Below the pieces are notes generated by a model. That model ran no database searches. It was not told the DNA's origin and saw only the letters and a list, made by a program, of their open reading frames with translations. Below, one piece after another: positions 1 through 10,359 of a stretch of DNA of 64,000 bases (position 1 is the first letter of the stretch; the number at the start of each line of letters is the position of its first letter). The stretch lies in NCBI GenBank assembly GCA_030549495.1, contig JAUIRK010001040.1:868001-932000 (forward strand), given 5' to 3'. The DNA comes from Nectonema munidae (lineage: Eukaryota > Nematomorpha > Nectonematoida > Nectonematidae). Position numbers and translations under genes: made by a program.

Positions 1-558
1 CTTTTGGGAATCGATTTGAAAAAAAGACTTGTCTCATCTGCATTGAATATATTTTTTGGTTCATAATCCTTAAAGATGAGAGGAATTCTTTTCACCCAAT
101 CATTTATCACGTCTTCATTAACTTCAGATGCTTCCCCAGAAAGTATGTAACTTTTAATATTATGACGCATAAAAAAGGATTTTAACCAGCCATTAGAAGC
201 GCAAAAAGTTGATTGATTTAGTTCTGAAGCTATACACAATGCTTTTTCTTGTATTAAAGGTCCAGTAACAGGAATATTTTTACTTCTTGCGTAACAAAAC
301 CACTCCCATACTTTTTTATCAACTTCTTCATATGTAATTTTTCTAGCTTTGAAAAATTTTGAATCTGCATTCATTGCATTCTCCTGATTTCCAAATTTTC
401 AGAATGTTTTCTTTATCTTTTACTATTGCCTGAATTTGAGTTTTACCAACTGCAAATTCGCTAACAATTGATCTTGAAGACTTCCCTTGGTCACTTTTTT
501 CAAGAACTTTAACTCTTTCTTCAAGTGATAAAATTTTTCGTTTTTTTGAATTGGACAT
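1..558 (-). pseudogene. pogo/Tigger-type DNA transposase, N-terminal half, runs off left edge
   Basis: On the minus strand an ATG at 558 opens a protein starting MSNSKKRKILSLEERVKV, a CENP-B/pogo-type N-terminal helix-turn-helix. Near 375 the frame shifts by one base. The second frame then continues to position 1 with the second HTH region (FKARKITYEEVDKKVWEW), then SNGWLKSFFMRHNIKSY, and ends with IFNADETSLFF. That last stretch carries the first Asp of the DDE catalytic domain, as in Tigger-derived proteins. The rest of the DDE domain lies outside the window. The single frameshift suggests a moderately old copy. Host domestication is unlikely because of the shift. Confidence 0.85.
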
Positions 559-560
559 GC

Positions 561-1318
561 AAAAATTAGTAAATAACTTGTACCAAAATAACAAATTAGT
601 AATATGTAAAACTTGTTTATTATAACTTGATAAAAAAACACACCTATATAGCGTATTAAAAATTATTAATTACTCTAACTAAAAAACTTTCAATACTTAA
701 GTATTATTCTGAAACCTTAATACTAAAGAGACATTGATTTTTTAAAAATGAAAAAAAATATTCAATATTGATAAAAATTATTATATCCATTTGGATGAAA
801 AATCTTCAATCTAAAAACATGATCTTGTTTTTTACCTCTAATTATAAAGCAATTGTCATCAAAGTAAAATGATAAAAATAGTTATGATATTAAGCTTTTA
901 TAATTAAGTATCTATAAATGGGATTAATAGAATAAAAATAAAAAGTTACTTTTTTTGTAAAACTGAGAAATTTTATCAAAAAGTTGAATATAAAATATGA
1001 AATATTTGAGCTTTATTTCCTTACCAAAAAATAACAGAAGTACTAGGAAGAAAAGAAAGAATTTTTGTATCAAGTAGGTAATCCTTCCAAGTTTTCTTGT
1101 CGCCTTTATTGACAACCCTTCAAAGTATGAGTAAGTTATCATTTGTTTTTTGTAGATGCAAGAGAAAGTGGTACGATTTTCTTTAGTAAGAGTAAAATTG
1201 CATTCGAATATGTGTTTGTACTTCACTGTAAGAATATGACATATTATGATGCATATCTCTCTCTTTGCTAAACTCTACATATTAATAGTGGCCTTTTTTA
1301 ACATCTTGCTTATGTTGA
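561..1318. other. AT-rich spacer
   Basis: I see no gene, RNA or clear repeat boundary here; the open frames are short and rich in Lys, Phe and Ile, as expected of AT-rich noncoding DNA. Confidence 0.5.
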
Positions 1319-1450
1319 GTGGCCGTTGGTCGCGTTTGAAGGTGGCCGTTGAATCGAGATACATTTCCACTGAAGAACTATCGGTGCAAAATAAAAATGG
1401 TCGCATGTCTAGAATGGTCGCTCAATAGAGTGGCCGTTCAATACAGTTTC
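1319..1450. repeat. TGGCCGTT-rich transposon end (MITE-like)
   Basis: The octamer TGGCCGTT occurs three times (about 1320, 1343, 1431), with TGGTCGC-type variants between. The outer end reads, on the minus strand, GTATTGAACGGCCACTCTA. This layout of short GC-rich subrepeats ending in a TATA-like flank is typical of a Tigger-like terminal region. I could not pair it with a second end. Confidence 0.35.
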
Positions 1451-1499
1451 TACTATATACTTCAATATTTAATTTTCCAAGGTTTTCAGAAGGGCAGAA

Positions 1500-2020
1500 C
1501 AACTTGATATAAGGCATTGAAAATCTATGGCCAAATAGTGAACATTTTTTGGACGTACAGGAAATGATATGTCTTTTAAAGCATCTGCGAATTGTACATG
1601 ATGCTCATTTTGAAAGCCAAATTCTGTTTGCTAAAAATGATTTAAAAGGGGAATTCAAGCCAACAGTCCATAAATGTTTGAAGGATATTCTCGGTATTTT
1701 AAATCCTTTGAAAGATTCGTTTGAAAGTGTATACGATCTGTATGTAGGTAGAATTTGAAAAACTTAAAAATATTGATACTTTGATATTGATTTATTTTTC
1801 ATTCAAAAGGGCGATTACTATCGGAATCAGCATAACGTCATGTGAACGATCATTTTCTTGTCTGAAAAGAGTTTTAAGAAGCCAACCATCTCCAATTCTA
1901 CATGAAAGAAAAAAGAATCTAATGCTTCTTTCTTATCTAAAATATTATACACAAAAGATTGATAACAATAAAGTCGTCAAACTTTTTTCCAAAAAGTCTA
2001 GAAAGATAAAACTTTTTTGA
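1500..2020 (+). pseudogene. hAT transposase C-terminal remnant
   Basis: Between about 1800 and 2020 the plus strand encodes TSCERSFSCLKRVLRSQ followed by ERKKNLMLLSYLKY. This is the hAT C-terminal dimerisation motif (S.ERSFS.LK...R, then the L.ALLS helix). Upstream, 1549-1758 encodes a helical segment (VHKCLKDILGILNPL) plausible for the preceding part of the same transposase, but a stop and a change of frame separate the two. The catalytic DDE region is not visible. This is a broken plain DNA transposon. Confidence 0.7.
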
Positions 2021-2678
2021 ACAAATAATTCAACAATAAATTGTTGGTATACTTCCTAATTTCCGTTTACAGATGGAAAAGGCGTTGTTTTTTTGAATCT
2101 TTTTTGTTACGTAGATTTCATTTCGTTTTGTTCCCCTCTACCACCATATGCTGGAGAAAATGTCTTGTTTTTTAAATACTTTTGTTTCCTAGTAGAATTT
2201 ATATTATAAAATTCATTATAAAATTTTGAAATACCTTCAAATATGTTTCCACCCGTAATTAAAAACGTCTCCTTGTTTTTTTCGTGACTTTTTAAAAGAA
2301 TTTTCAAAAAATTGAAAATAATTATAAAATTATATATTAGTATAATAATATTAGTATAAAAAACAATACAAACTATTTTGCTTGTATAGATTAAGTTACC
2401 TAATTAATTGTTGAGAAACGTTTGAAAAAATAAAGATCGTTCTAGTGTTAATTATATTTACTAGTTATTTTAGTTAGTTTTATAACCCCATTCTTGTTAT
2501 GCCCCCTGACTTTTGTTTTCTCGCTACGCTACTGGTTATGAGTGTGAGGCATCGTTACTTAGTTATGTGTAAATTCTTTAAAATCTTCACAATTCCTTTT
2601 TTGTTAAATTGATTAGAACCTAGACTTTGTCAAGCTTTCAAAATTTAATGGAAATAAAAATTCCAAATAACTTATTAA

Positions 2679-2938
2679 CCTGTTAACCACCAGAATAATC
2701 AGACGATATTTAATGTAAAGCAGATGATTTATCCCTTTTGGGACCAGCAAAATCGGACAATATTTATTAAAAAGCAGAAGATTCATATACAAATCTATTT
2801 GAAAAAGCAGACGAAGGTAAACTTGTGTATGTATCATATATGATACACTGCTCACGAAAGGGTTATAAAAAGCATTAATAAACACAGATGATTTTATTTT
2901 TGTAAAGTCGACATATGTCGACTGTAATCGATAACCGG
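2679..2938. mobile_element. TTAA-flanked short element, family B, carrying a nested family A copy
   Basis: Starts CCTGTTAACCACCAGAATAA after TTAA (2675-2678) and ends GTCGACTGTAATCGATAACC before TTCA (2939-2942). It matches copies at 4193, 14638, 17744 and 36489, which have the same ends, internal CAGACGAT motif and size of about 120-130 bp. This copy is about 260 bp because a family A element sits inside it. TTAA target sites and absence of coding capacity suggest a non-autonomous piggyBac-type MITE; that assignment is inference. Confidence 0.7.
2733..2872. mobile_element. TTAA-type short element, family A, nested inside family B
   Basis: Bounded by TTAT on both sides (2729-2732 and 2873-2876), it begins CCCTTTTGGGACCAG and ends CTGCTCACGAAAGGG, imperfect inverted ends shared with the copies at 4067 and 51623. 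Interior has CAGACGA and AGCAGA motifs. The host element's sequence (GTAAAGCAGAT ... AAAAAGCATTAATAAAC) resumes directly after it. Confidence 0.65.
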
Positions 2939-2949
2939 TTCATCCATAA

Positions 2950-4060
2950 TTCTTCCTTTTTTAATTTTTTTCTCATAAATACCTTGATTTTAATTACATA
3001 CAACTAATCTTCGTTTTGCCATAAATCCTTATGACGAATCATATTCTAAATTTCTCATATCTCTATATATCATGCTTAATCAAACATTCTCTCAGTTGAA
3101 GATTCTAAAGAAGGAGAATTACCTAGTTCTCTGATTGAAAAAAGTCTGTTAAACTATGAATAATAATAAAAGAATTCAAACAAAACTGGAATGTCTCTCA
3201 AAAAGTTATTCCTCAGTGTTTCTTTTGATAGATCCTTTTATCTTTTGGTTATAAATTTTTATGAAGAAGTTTTACTTCAAAATACTTCGGTAGAACTAGC
3301 ATTATTATTATTATCAGTAACAACTCGACATATTTATGAGATTTTTTATTGCACGGCGGCACTGCATTGTCCTATTCTTTTCAACTTACCATAACACTAA
3401 AATTTAGTTTTTTTTTAGAAAAGATATAAATTCTTATCATTGATAACAGTTTCTTCTATTTATTTAATAAATCCTAATTTGAGAAAACTAAATTTAAAAG
3501 ACGTTACCTAAATGCCGATGATACCTATAATAAAATTAACAACGTCCATGTTTTTGCTTTTTATTTAGATAGAAAGAAAGCGAAAAAGGTATCTTAAAAA
3601 AGGATGTTTCTTTTGACAACACTTCTAAAATTCTATGAAAATAGTTCGATTTTTTTGGAAATACAAATTTAAAAATTAATTATGCTTCAAAAACGCGCAT
3701 ACTAAAGAAAAATCCCAAATTTTAAAGGGATAAAAGTCAGGGTCGTTAGTTATGCAATTTCGTATTTTAAATTATGAAAAATAAGCATAACTTTTGTAAG
3801 CACACCTCTTCTCTTTGGTGTAAGCGAGAGAAGTATGACTTGTCTTTTTAAATACCTATTATAGGAATCGCAGTCGGATATTTAATATTGAAATATTCTA
3901 AAATACATCATATTTCGAAAGAAAGCTTAACTCATTTTTTTATTTTTTCTCAACTTCATCAGAAAATAGGGAAGTGGGTATATTGATTTTTTATAGCAAA
4001 CTTTTGCAGACAATCTCAATAAGATATACGTAGTTAGTAATTAAATTTGTTAGAATTTCT
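2950..4060. other. Spacer, no feature recognised
   Basis: AT-rich. One 67-codon open frame at 3191-3394 shows no recognisable domain and no splice context. Presumably intronic or upstream sequence of the MAGUK gene whose last exon lies at 4851. Confidence 0.4.
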
Positions 4061-4066
4061 TTTTAA

Positions 4067-4188
4067 CCCTTTGAGGACCAGAATCTTGAAGAATAATCGT
4101 CTGTTTTCTTTTTCCATTCATTTTTGTATGTTTTAAACAGACGATTATTATTTCTTGATACACCGGTGTCCGACTAATCCTCAAAAGG
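4067..4188. mobile_element. TTAA-flanked short element, family A
   Basis: Preceded by TTAA (4063-4066); starts CCCTTTGAGGACCAGAAT and ends AATCCTCAAAAGG before TCAA (4189-4192). Inside, AATCGTCTGTTT at about 4098 and AAACAGACGATT at about 4136 form a strong internal hairpin. Same family as 51623-51745. Confidence 0.75.
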
Positions 4189-4192
4189 TCAA

Positions 4193-4322
4193 CCGCTTAT
4201 CTACCATAGTCGACATATGCCGCCTTTACAAAAATAAAATCGTCTGCGTTTATTAATACTTTTAAATACAACTCTTCTGCTTTACATTAGATATCGTCTG
4301 ATTATTCTGGTCGATAAAGGGG
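4193..4322. mobile_element. TTAA-flanked short element, family B
   Basis: Abuts the preceding family A element, sharing its TCAA (a mutated TTAA). Starts CCGCTTATCTACCATAGTCG, contains AATCGTCTGCG and GATATCGTCTG, ends GGTCGATAAAGGGG before TTAA (4323-4326). Opposite in orientation to the 14638 copy. Confidence 0.75.
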
Positions 4323-4850
4323 TTAAATCAAATCGTTTCAATGATACCAACTAACTAAGTAAAATTATCATAAAATATATATTTAATTAAATATTAAAAA
4401 TACACATATCGTATTTCACTTTAATTATTTTAAAAATTAGTTGTACCCAAATTATTTTTTGTAATAAAATGCTTCATAGAAAATTTTTATTTGTTTATTT
4501 TTTTTTAAATGATACCAAAAAAATTAAGGATATCTCATATTATTTTTTTATTTATACATAACTCATAATAATTGCACACTTCCCCTTTCTTTTGAGGCGA
4601 AACGATTTTTTTCAACACAGCTGTCCTACCTGCAGTATTGTACTCGAGACAAACAGCCCTCCTTTTTTTGGTACATAATTACTTTTGTTTGAAAAAGGGT
4701 CAATACGAACAAGAAAATAAAAGTGTTTAAATGAACTTAAACGTTGACATTGGGCAGTGAAGAGATTGTTTATTAAATCATACAAAAAGAGTATAATTGT
4801 GAGTGTATACGCCAAGCTAAACTGTCATGTAAACGTATCTTTGTTTTCAG

Positions 4851-5030
4851 AAAGACCATAGCTTGCGACAACTCGTTAAAGAAAGCAACCTACTGATGAA
4901 GACTCACAAGTACAACTTTGATCACGTGATCATCAACAAAAATATAGACGAAACCATTGAAAAGATTAAGAGTCTGCAATCTGGAAGCGATCTTACGCCA
5001 TGGATTTCGGCTAACTGGCTCTATGGATGA
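4851..5030 (+). CDS. MAGUK family guanylate-kinase domain, terminal coding exon (MPP/vari-like)
   Basis: A strong acceptor (TTTGTTTTCAG, ending 4850) opens a 59-codon reading frame ending at TGA 5028-5030. The product contains LRQLVKESNLLMKTHKYNFD, then HVIINKNIDETIEKI, and ends TPWISANWLYG. This matches the C-terminal end of membrane-associated guanylate kinase homologues (the family pattern is H.FD..I.N.(D/N)(L/I)......L, then a final (Q/P)W(V/I)...W(V/L)Y). The tail YNFDHVIINKNID is closest, by memory, to MPP2/MPP6/vari-type proteins. The family members are junction and polarity scaffolds with a pseudo-enzyme GK domain. The exon is in phase 0. I could not find convincing preceding GK, SH3 or PDZ exons between 1 and 4850, so the rest of the gene is probably beyond a long intron to the left. 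Confidence 0.75.
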   Translation, partial: KDHSLRQLVKESNLLMKTHKYNFDHVIINKNIDETIEKIKSLQSGSDLTPWISANWLYG

Positions 5031-5413
5031 TGACTTCACTCTAAAGCGAACATCAATGCTTACAGTTTCCCGAGTAATCATCATTCATTTTGCGTAATGA
5101 CTAAAAAGACTCATCATGTCGCATACTGACTAGGCATTGCGTGAAATGACTACGCATTTAGTGTATACAAGTTATGGTTGTTTCCACCCACAAATTGGCT
5201 ATAACGTATCATACACGTCAGTCACACTGCACAACAAAAGGAAGCAATGGAATAACGAGTGCGCTTGATGATAATGCTGTTCTAATCTCCTAACGTTACC
5301 ACGCTCTTCAACAACAATGCATATTTTTGTTATCAACTATTTTGTGAGTATATATAATTTTATTAAATCTTCGAATAATTTTGTTATCACTGCGTAAGAA
5401 GTGAATGACTTTT

Positions 5414-5419
5414 AATAAA
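5414..5419 (+). terminator. Candidate polyadenylation signal of the MAGUK gene
   Basis: AATAAA lies 384 bp past the TGA at 5030, the first perfect plus-strand hexamer I noticed after the exon. Use is not demonstrated. Confidence 0.3.
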
Positions 5420-5689
5420 ATTAATTATTCTTTCAGGCTTCAATTCTTCAGTCTTGTACCAATCTTAATTGTTCATCATAAAAGTTTCTATTAAATTATG
5501 ACAGAAACTACAATGTGAAAAAATAGATATTGAATTTTAATGTAAGAAAAAGAGAAGCTTGTCTTTCCGTGTTTCCTTTAATTTTGTTTATCCACCACAA
5601 CTAAATGTCAACTAAAACTGGGTCGAAGTTTATTTTTTGCTTAATCTAACAACTTAGACAAAAATAGGCTAGAACGACAAATTGTCTCT

Positions 5690-6470
5690 CCAGAGAATTT
5701 GGGGTTAAAATTGGTCTGCATCAGGGTTCAGCTTTTCGCCCACTTTTGCTTGCTATTGTCATTGATGTCATATCTGAATAACTTAGAGTGGAAGAACTAT
5801 GGGACTTACGTTTTGCCTATGACTCGGGAATTTTGGCTGAGGAGAGTAAGAAAAACTGCAGAACAGAATATTTTTATGGCAAACATGTTTGGAAAAAATA
5901 GTATTAAAAATGAATTCTGGAAAAACAGAAGTAAGGAAGAAATACTGAAAATCATGGATCGTCATGGTAAAGAATTGAATCAAGTGAGTAGTTTTAAATA
6001 CGTTGGGTCATTGATTACAGAAAGTGGAAGCTGTGAAAAAGAGGTACAATCAAGAATACACGTTAGCTGGATGAAGTGAAAAGAAGTTAGAGCAATCATG
6101 TAGGACAAAAGATTTTCAATAAAGTAATAAAATTTATACAAAAATTATAAGACCAAATGGAGCAGAGTGTCTGAGTTTAAGGAAGAAAGATGAGAATAGA
6201 TTTGCAACAACCGAAATGAGTATGCTTAGGAAAATAATAGGAGTCTCACTGAAAGATCACATGAAGAATGAAGAGATTAGAAAAAGAGTAAGGTTATGTG
6301 TGGCAGATGAGTGTGATTCAACGAAGTAGTCTTCGATGGTTTCGGCATGTTCTTAGAAAAGAATGATGCGGGTAATGGGAAAAAGGAAAAGAGGAATTGA
6401 ACTAAGTGGATAATTAAGATCATGGCCTTTGACCCCCAACTTGGGGGCAAGGTGTATAAGCAAAGAAGAA
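5690..6470 (+). pseudogene. RTE-like LINE reverse-transcriptase remnant (3' part)
   Basis: Reading across frames, 5700-5830 gives KIGLHQGSAFRPLLLAIV and then a YADD-box relative (FAYDSG). Positions 5980-6080 give SFKYVGSLITESGSCEKEVQ, the thumb-region signature of RTE-type LINEs. At 6180-6340, relics of EMRMLR..GV..KDH.. and LRWFGHV follow. The last of these regions is close to the element's normal 3' end. Many frameshifts and stops make it an old dead copy, and the endonuclease and 5' part are missing. It lies just past the MAGUK 3' end. Confidence 0.75.
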
Positions 6471-6479
6471 GAATTTTAA

Positions 6480-7530
6480 AAAGGTCAGAATTTCGTAAAG
6501 TTATTGTGATCTATTAATTGTTCTGTACATAGGTTGTAGTGGTTGAAGAATGATGATGTAAAATTTGTAAAAGTTTTGAGATTTATTTCGCTTTGTTAAC
6601 TTTTAAATATAATAAGTGAAAAAATATATATATATATATTTTCTAAACAGTTTAAAACTTTTAAAATTTAAGAATTATAAGTTTCTTTTAAAACTTTAGA
6701 TTTCTGAATTTCGGTTTTTTTGGTTAAAAATTCCACTCCCAGAAATTAGTAATAAAATAAGAGGATCCTTGCAAGATGATGCTTTGCTTCATAGTTATGC
6801 TAAATCTAAAAAGATAAATAAAGGTTGTATCTTTGAGTTTGACCATGAAAAAAATGAAGATACTGTTTGTGGTATATTAAATTACATGGAAATATAGTAT
6901 GAATAGAAATGGAATGGTTTTTATGATTATGTAGATAAAATAGCGCTGAGTCTTCATAAATAAAAGTTGTAAAGAAAATAAATTGAAAACGTTGAATAAA
7001 TCTTTTATTTAACAAAATACTAGCAATAATATTTCGGTCACTATGACCTTCTTCAGATATATATGACGTAAAATCATATATATTAAATCATTTAAGTTAA
7101 ATCATTTTATGATTATACTTTCAAACAACGATCGGCGATTTGTGAGATGTTTAGACCATGTTTGCCAATTCATTACCAATGGACAAGTAAGTTAGAGATT
7201 TTGTTAGTTTATTAGTCAATCTGTTCATTTAGAGGCCAATAGCATCAAAAATTTTTAAAATGGGAGCATTCAAATTTATAGCTAGTACAATGTTTTGACG
7301 ATGTTTAAGATCATAAAATGTTTTGAAATTTAAAATTTTATTTCAAAGTGTATAATGATGAATCAATCAGGTTTAATCAACATTAGAAAAATTTTGTATG
7401 AGATGATTTTGTTATTTCGATTAATCTTGTAGGAGTATTGAAGAATATTTTTTGTCAGAACGTCTCTTTTATGGAATCGGTAAAATGCGCCTAATCAAAC
7501 TCTTCTCTGTAAAAAGAAAAATGATCAGAA
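6480..7530. other. AT-rich spacer
   Basis: Contains a TTTCGGTCACTATGACCTTC stretch near 7032 with a short imperfect palindrome. No gene recognised. Confidence 0.4.
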
Positions 7531-7534
7531 TCAT

Positions 7535-7843
7535 TCATAAAATTTTTAAAAGAAATTTACCATGAAATGTTTTCTTAAATTGGGCTTCCTTCTTTATGTA
7601 TTCATTGTCATTACAAACGCTTTGGAAATCTTTAGAAGTATATAGAGCCATAACATATATCTCATGATCCGCTTCTTTTGGAAAAATGTACTTTACCTGG
7701 ATTTCAACCATCTTAGCAATTTGAGGTTGTTTAATTTCATCATTATCTAGAACACAAACAACGTATTCTCTAATGAAATCCATGTTCTTTGAATAGATGA
7801 ATGTTATGTAAAGAAGTCTCGAATCATCATCAAGTTTTATCAT
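7535..7843 (-). CDS. Unrecognised 102-codon ORF
   Basis: The minus-strand ORF begins MIKLDDDSRLLYITFIYSK and includes VVCVLDNDEIKQPQIAKMVE and HEIYVMALYTSKDF. Its composition, with many Asp, Glu, Val, Met and Tyr, is more protein-like than the surrounding AT-rich frames. I do not recognise a domain. No TATA box, good donor or acceptor decides whether it is an exon, a small gene or a transposon fragment. The layout (a short acidic-basic strand pattern ending KKTFHGKFLLK) recalls small proteins or domains attached to transposons, but that is only an impression. Confidence 0.3.
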   Translation of the reverse strand: MIKLDDDSRLLYITFIYSKNMDFIREYVVCVLDNDEIKQPQIAKMVEIQVKYIFPKEADHEIYVMALYTSKDFQSVCNDNEYIKKEAQFKKTFHGKFLLKIL

Positions 7844-7859
7844 GGAGTCAGAAGTCTTT

Positions 7860-10230
7860 TGAAGTTTCTCTAAATATTAAGTGTTTTATTAAAGAAAAGT
7901 ATAAGCCAAATAAAACAACAACGCATACAGAACTTGAATAAATTCCACGTATCAAATGATATGATAAATTGAGCAAGGGGCTGTGTCTCTACTTGACACA
8001 TTCTAGGGTTCCTTACTCTCAACGAAAATATAATCACAGTTAAAAATTAAAATAAGATTAATGATAAAAGCAGTATTTTTATTTACCTATTTTCTTTGCA
8101 AATGACATTATCACAAAAATAGAATACCTTCCTATCATTAATGCCGCTCAGGGCGGATGCTAATTTGGCCACTCCTCAAACAACACTTCAAAGCGCCCAA
8201 AACTTAATAATACAGGTATATAGGTGTGAATAAAATGATGCAGGAAAGCATTCATTACATTGCTATTTAAGTCCCAATTCTTATTGATGATATATATAAT
8301 CTTGTATCCGTGGCGGGCCCTCATTTTCGCCCCCCCTATTATCACGCCATTGATTGATTTGCCTGCATTAAAAGTAATTTTTAGAGTAGTTTATTAGTTA
8401 GATTCATATTTGTCTCATTAATACCGACTAATCAACTCGCAAAGTAAGTATGTCTTACTGGCAAAGCACACAATTTAATTCTCAGTCACCAAACTTTTCA
8501 CACCTTGCTCATACCCAGTTCTATTCAAGCATCACAAATAAAATGTAATTTGCACAGACATAAATCGTAGCATTTAACGAGCTTTCATTCTATAAAAAAA
8601 TGGGTAATACGCTATCCTTAAACTTCTTTATATTCTCGTAATGAGATTTAAACTTTCTTTTTTTCCAAAAAGTATTTCATACTCAACATGATGAAATAGT
8701 GCTCAGGAATGCTTCAAAATATATAAAAAAATTATATTTATATATAAATATTTTCCAATCTTTGTTCAATCACATGACTTCTCGCTCCAATAATATTTCA
8801 TGAAATCATATGTTGCGTGTCTTATCAAAATTGCTATCTTTGCAATATATAAAGTTATTCTTATTGTAATGAAATGCGACAACTTGTTTGCCATTCCGAA
8901 CCTGTATACTTCAGTGGTTTCTATTCCATGTGCATGTTCTGATACAAATGATTAGGGAGACAATGTTCAACTTTCAATATTTTGGTAGATGTAAAATTTG
9001 ATATATCTCATTCGGGGAGACGATACTACAAAAGTTATTACCTAAAAGTCAAAAATTATACATTCTACTACATTGACTGATTTGTTATGATGTCCACTTT
9101 GAAGGAGGACCAGGGGCAATTTAGCTAAAACTTTACAAAGGTTGACAATAGGGGGAGAGGGGAGGTTGAAAAAGGATTTAATATAACAAAAGTAAACTCA
9201 AATTATCCCAAATTTTCATCTTATTTAATTATTGCAAAATAAGCTAATGTTTTTGTCTTCCCAAAGATGGATATTAATTTAAATATTCAATTGCAAAACC
9301 CTTTTGCCATCCAATTGTTGTTAATCTTTTTCTTATTTGCATGTATCCATCATTTAGTAGCATCGTCTTTTATCGTTTTTTAGAAAAAAATCTGAAGAAA
9401 GAATTTGTGCAAATCAGTGTTGTGAAGTCGGAAAAATATTTTTCAACGCTGACTCCACTTATTTTTAATTTTCGACTTCATCTCCAATTTGTGTAAAAAA
9501 TTGTTTATCCCCGATGATTCCACCCATTTATAATTATGCGATTTTGACACTAAAAAATTATGCAACATCAACTTTTCTGTTTCAAATATTATGAATCTCC
9601 AACTTCAAAGTGTGTACAATTCCTTCAGAAACATCACTTATAAATTGCTGACTCACTAGTTAGTTTTCCATCTATACCTAATGTTTGTGAATCTCGATTT
9701 GAAAGATGTCCTGAATTCTACACGCTTCTGCTTTATGTTGCAAGCAGTGTTGGCAACTTTGCACAGCTCAAAAACCCAAACATTTCTTTATCAATCTATT
9801 CGATAAAACAATCAAAATATGTATTTAAAAAAATCTTTTCAATTATAAAGCCAAATAGTATTTGAAAATACCTGCAAAAAATTTTCTTGATGACAGTGAA
9901 TAATAATTTGGTCTCATAAAAGATCATATTTCTTTATATGAAGAACTCTCAGTAACATTGAATGGTATCGCGTTCTGTAAAAAAAACTTGTAAGCAAATA
10001 ATTGTGCTTTTCTTCTTCCTGTTCTTTTTATTATCTATTTTAACAAGACAAGAATCTAAAGAAGTCAGTTAAGTTCATGTTTGTTGGCGGTTCTAGCATT
10101 TCGTTTTGATTGATTTGTGAAAATTTGGCAAAATAATTTAAAGTGTTGCCATAAATACCTTCTTCGAACAAAACTTGCACCATTAATTTAAATGGCTTTC
10201 TTCTCTTTCTATTTTTTACTTGCAAGTATA
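7860..10230. other. Spacer with possible hAT end
   Basis: Nothing coding recognised. Around 8310-8355 a GC-rich stretch (GGCGGGCCCTC ... CGCCCCCCC ... CGCCATTG) resembles a degenerate hAT terminus, with a possible partner CAGGGCGGATGC near 8149. No target duplication supports it. Confidence 0.3.
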
Positions 10231-10237
10231 ATTTTGT

Positions 10238-10350
10238 TGACTTTTTCTTGCTGGGATTTACTGATTGGCCTTTTCTTACTGGGATTTTCTGATTGGCTTT
10301 TTCTTGCTGGGATTTTCTGATTGGTTTTATCTTACTTGGTTTTACTCGGA
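10238..10350. repeat. Short tandem minisatellite, about 28-bp unit
   Basis: Three consecutive copies of a unit like CTTGCTGGGATTTTCTGATT plus a GGCTTTTT spacer, followed by a decayed fourth copy. Copies differ at a few positions. Confidence 0.75.
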
Positions 10351-10359
10351 ATTATCTGG

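Noticed and set aside
4622-4720. Possible earlier GK exon of the MAGUK gene (after a TTCAACACAG acceptor-like site; frame VLPAVLYSRQTALLFLVHNY)
   Set aside because: Only a loose resemblance to the GK pattern and no good donor; not enough to annotate.
8149-8355. A complete hAT MITE
   Set aside because: Both putative ends are degenerate and no 8-bp duplication flanks them.
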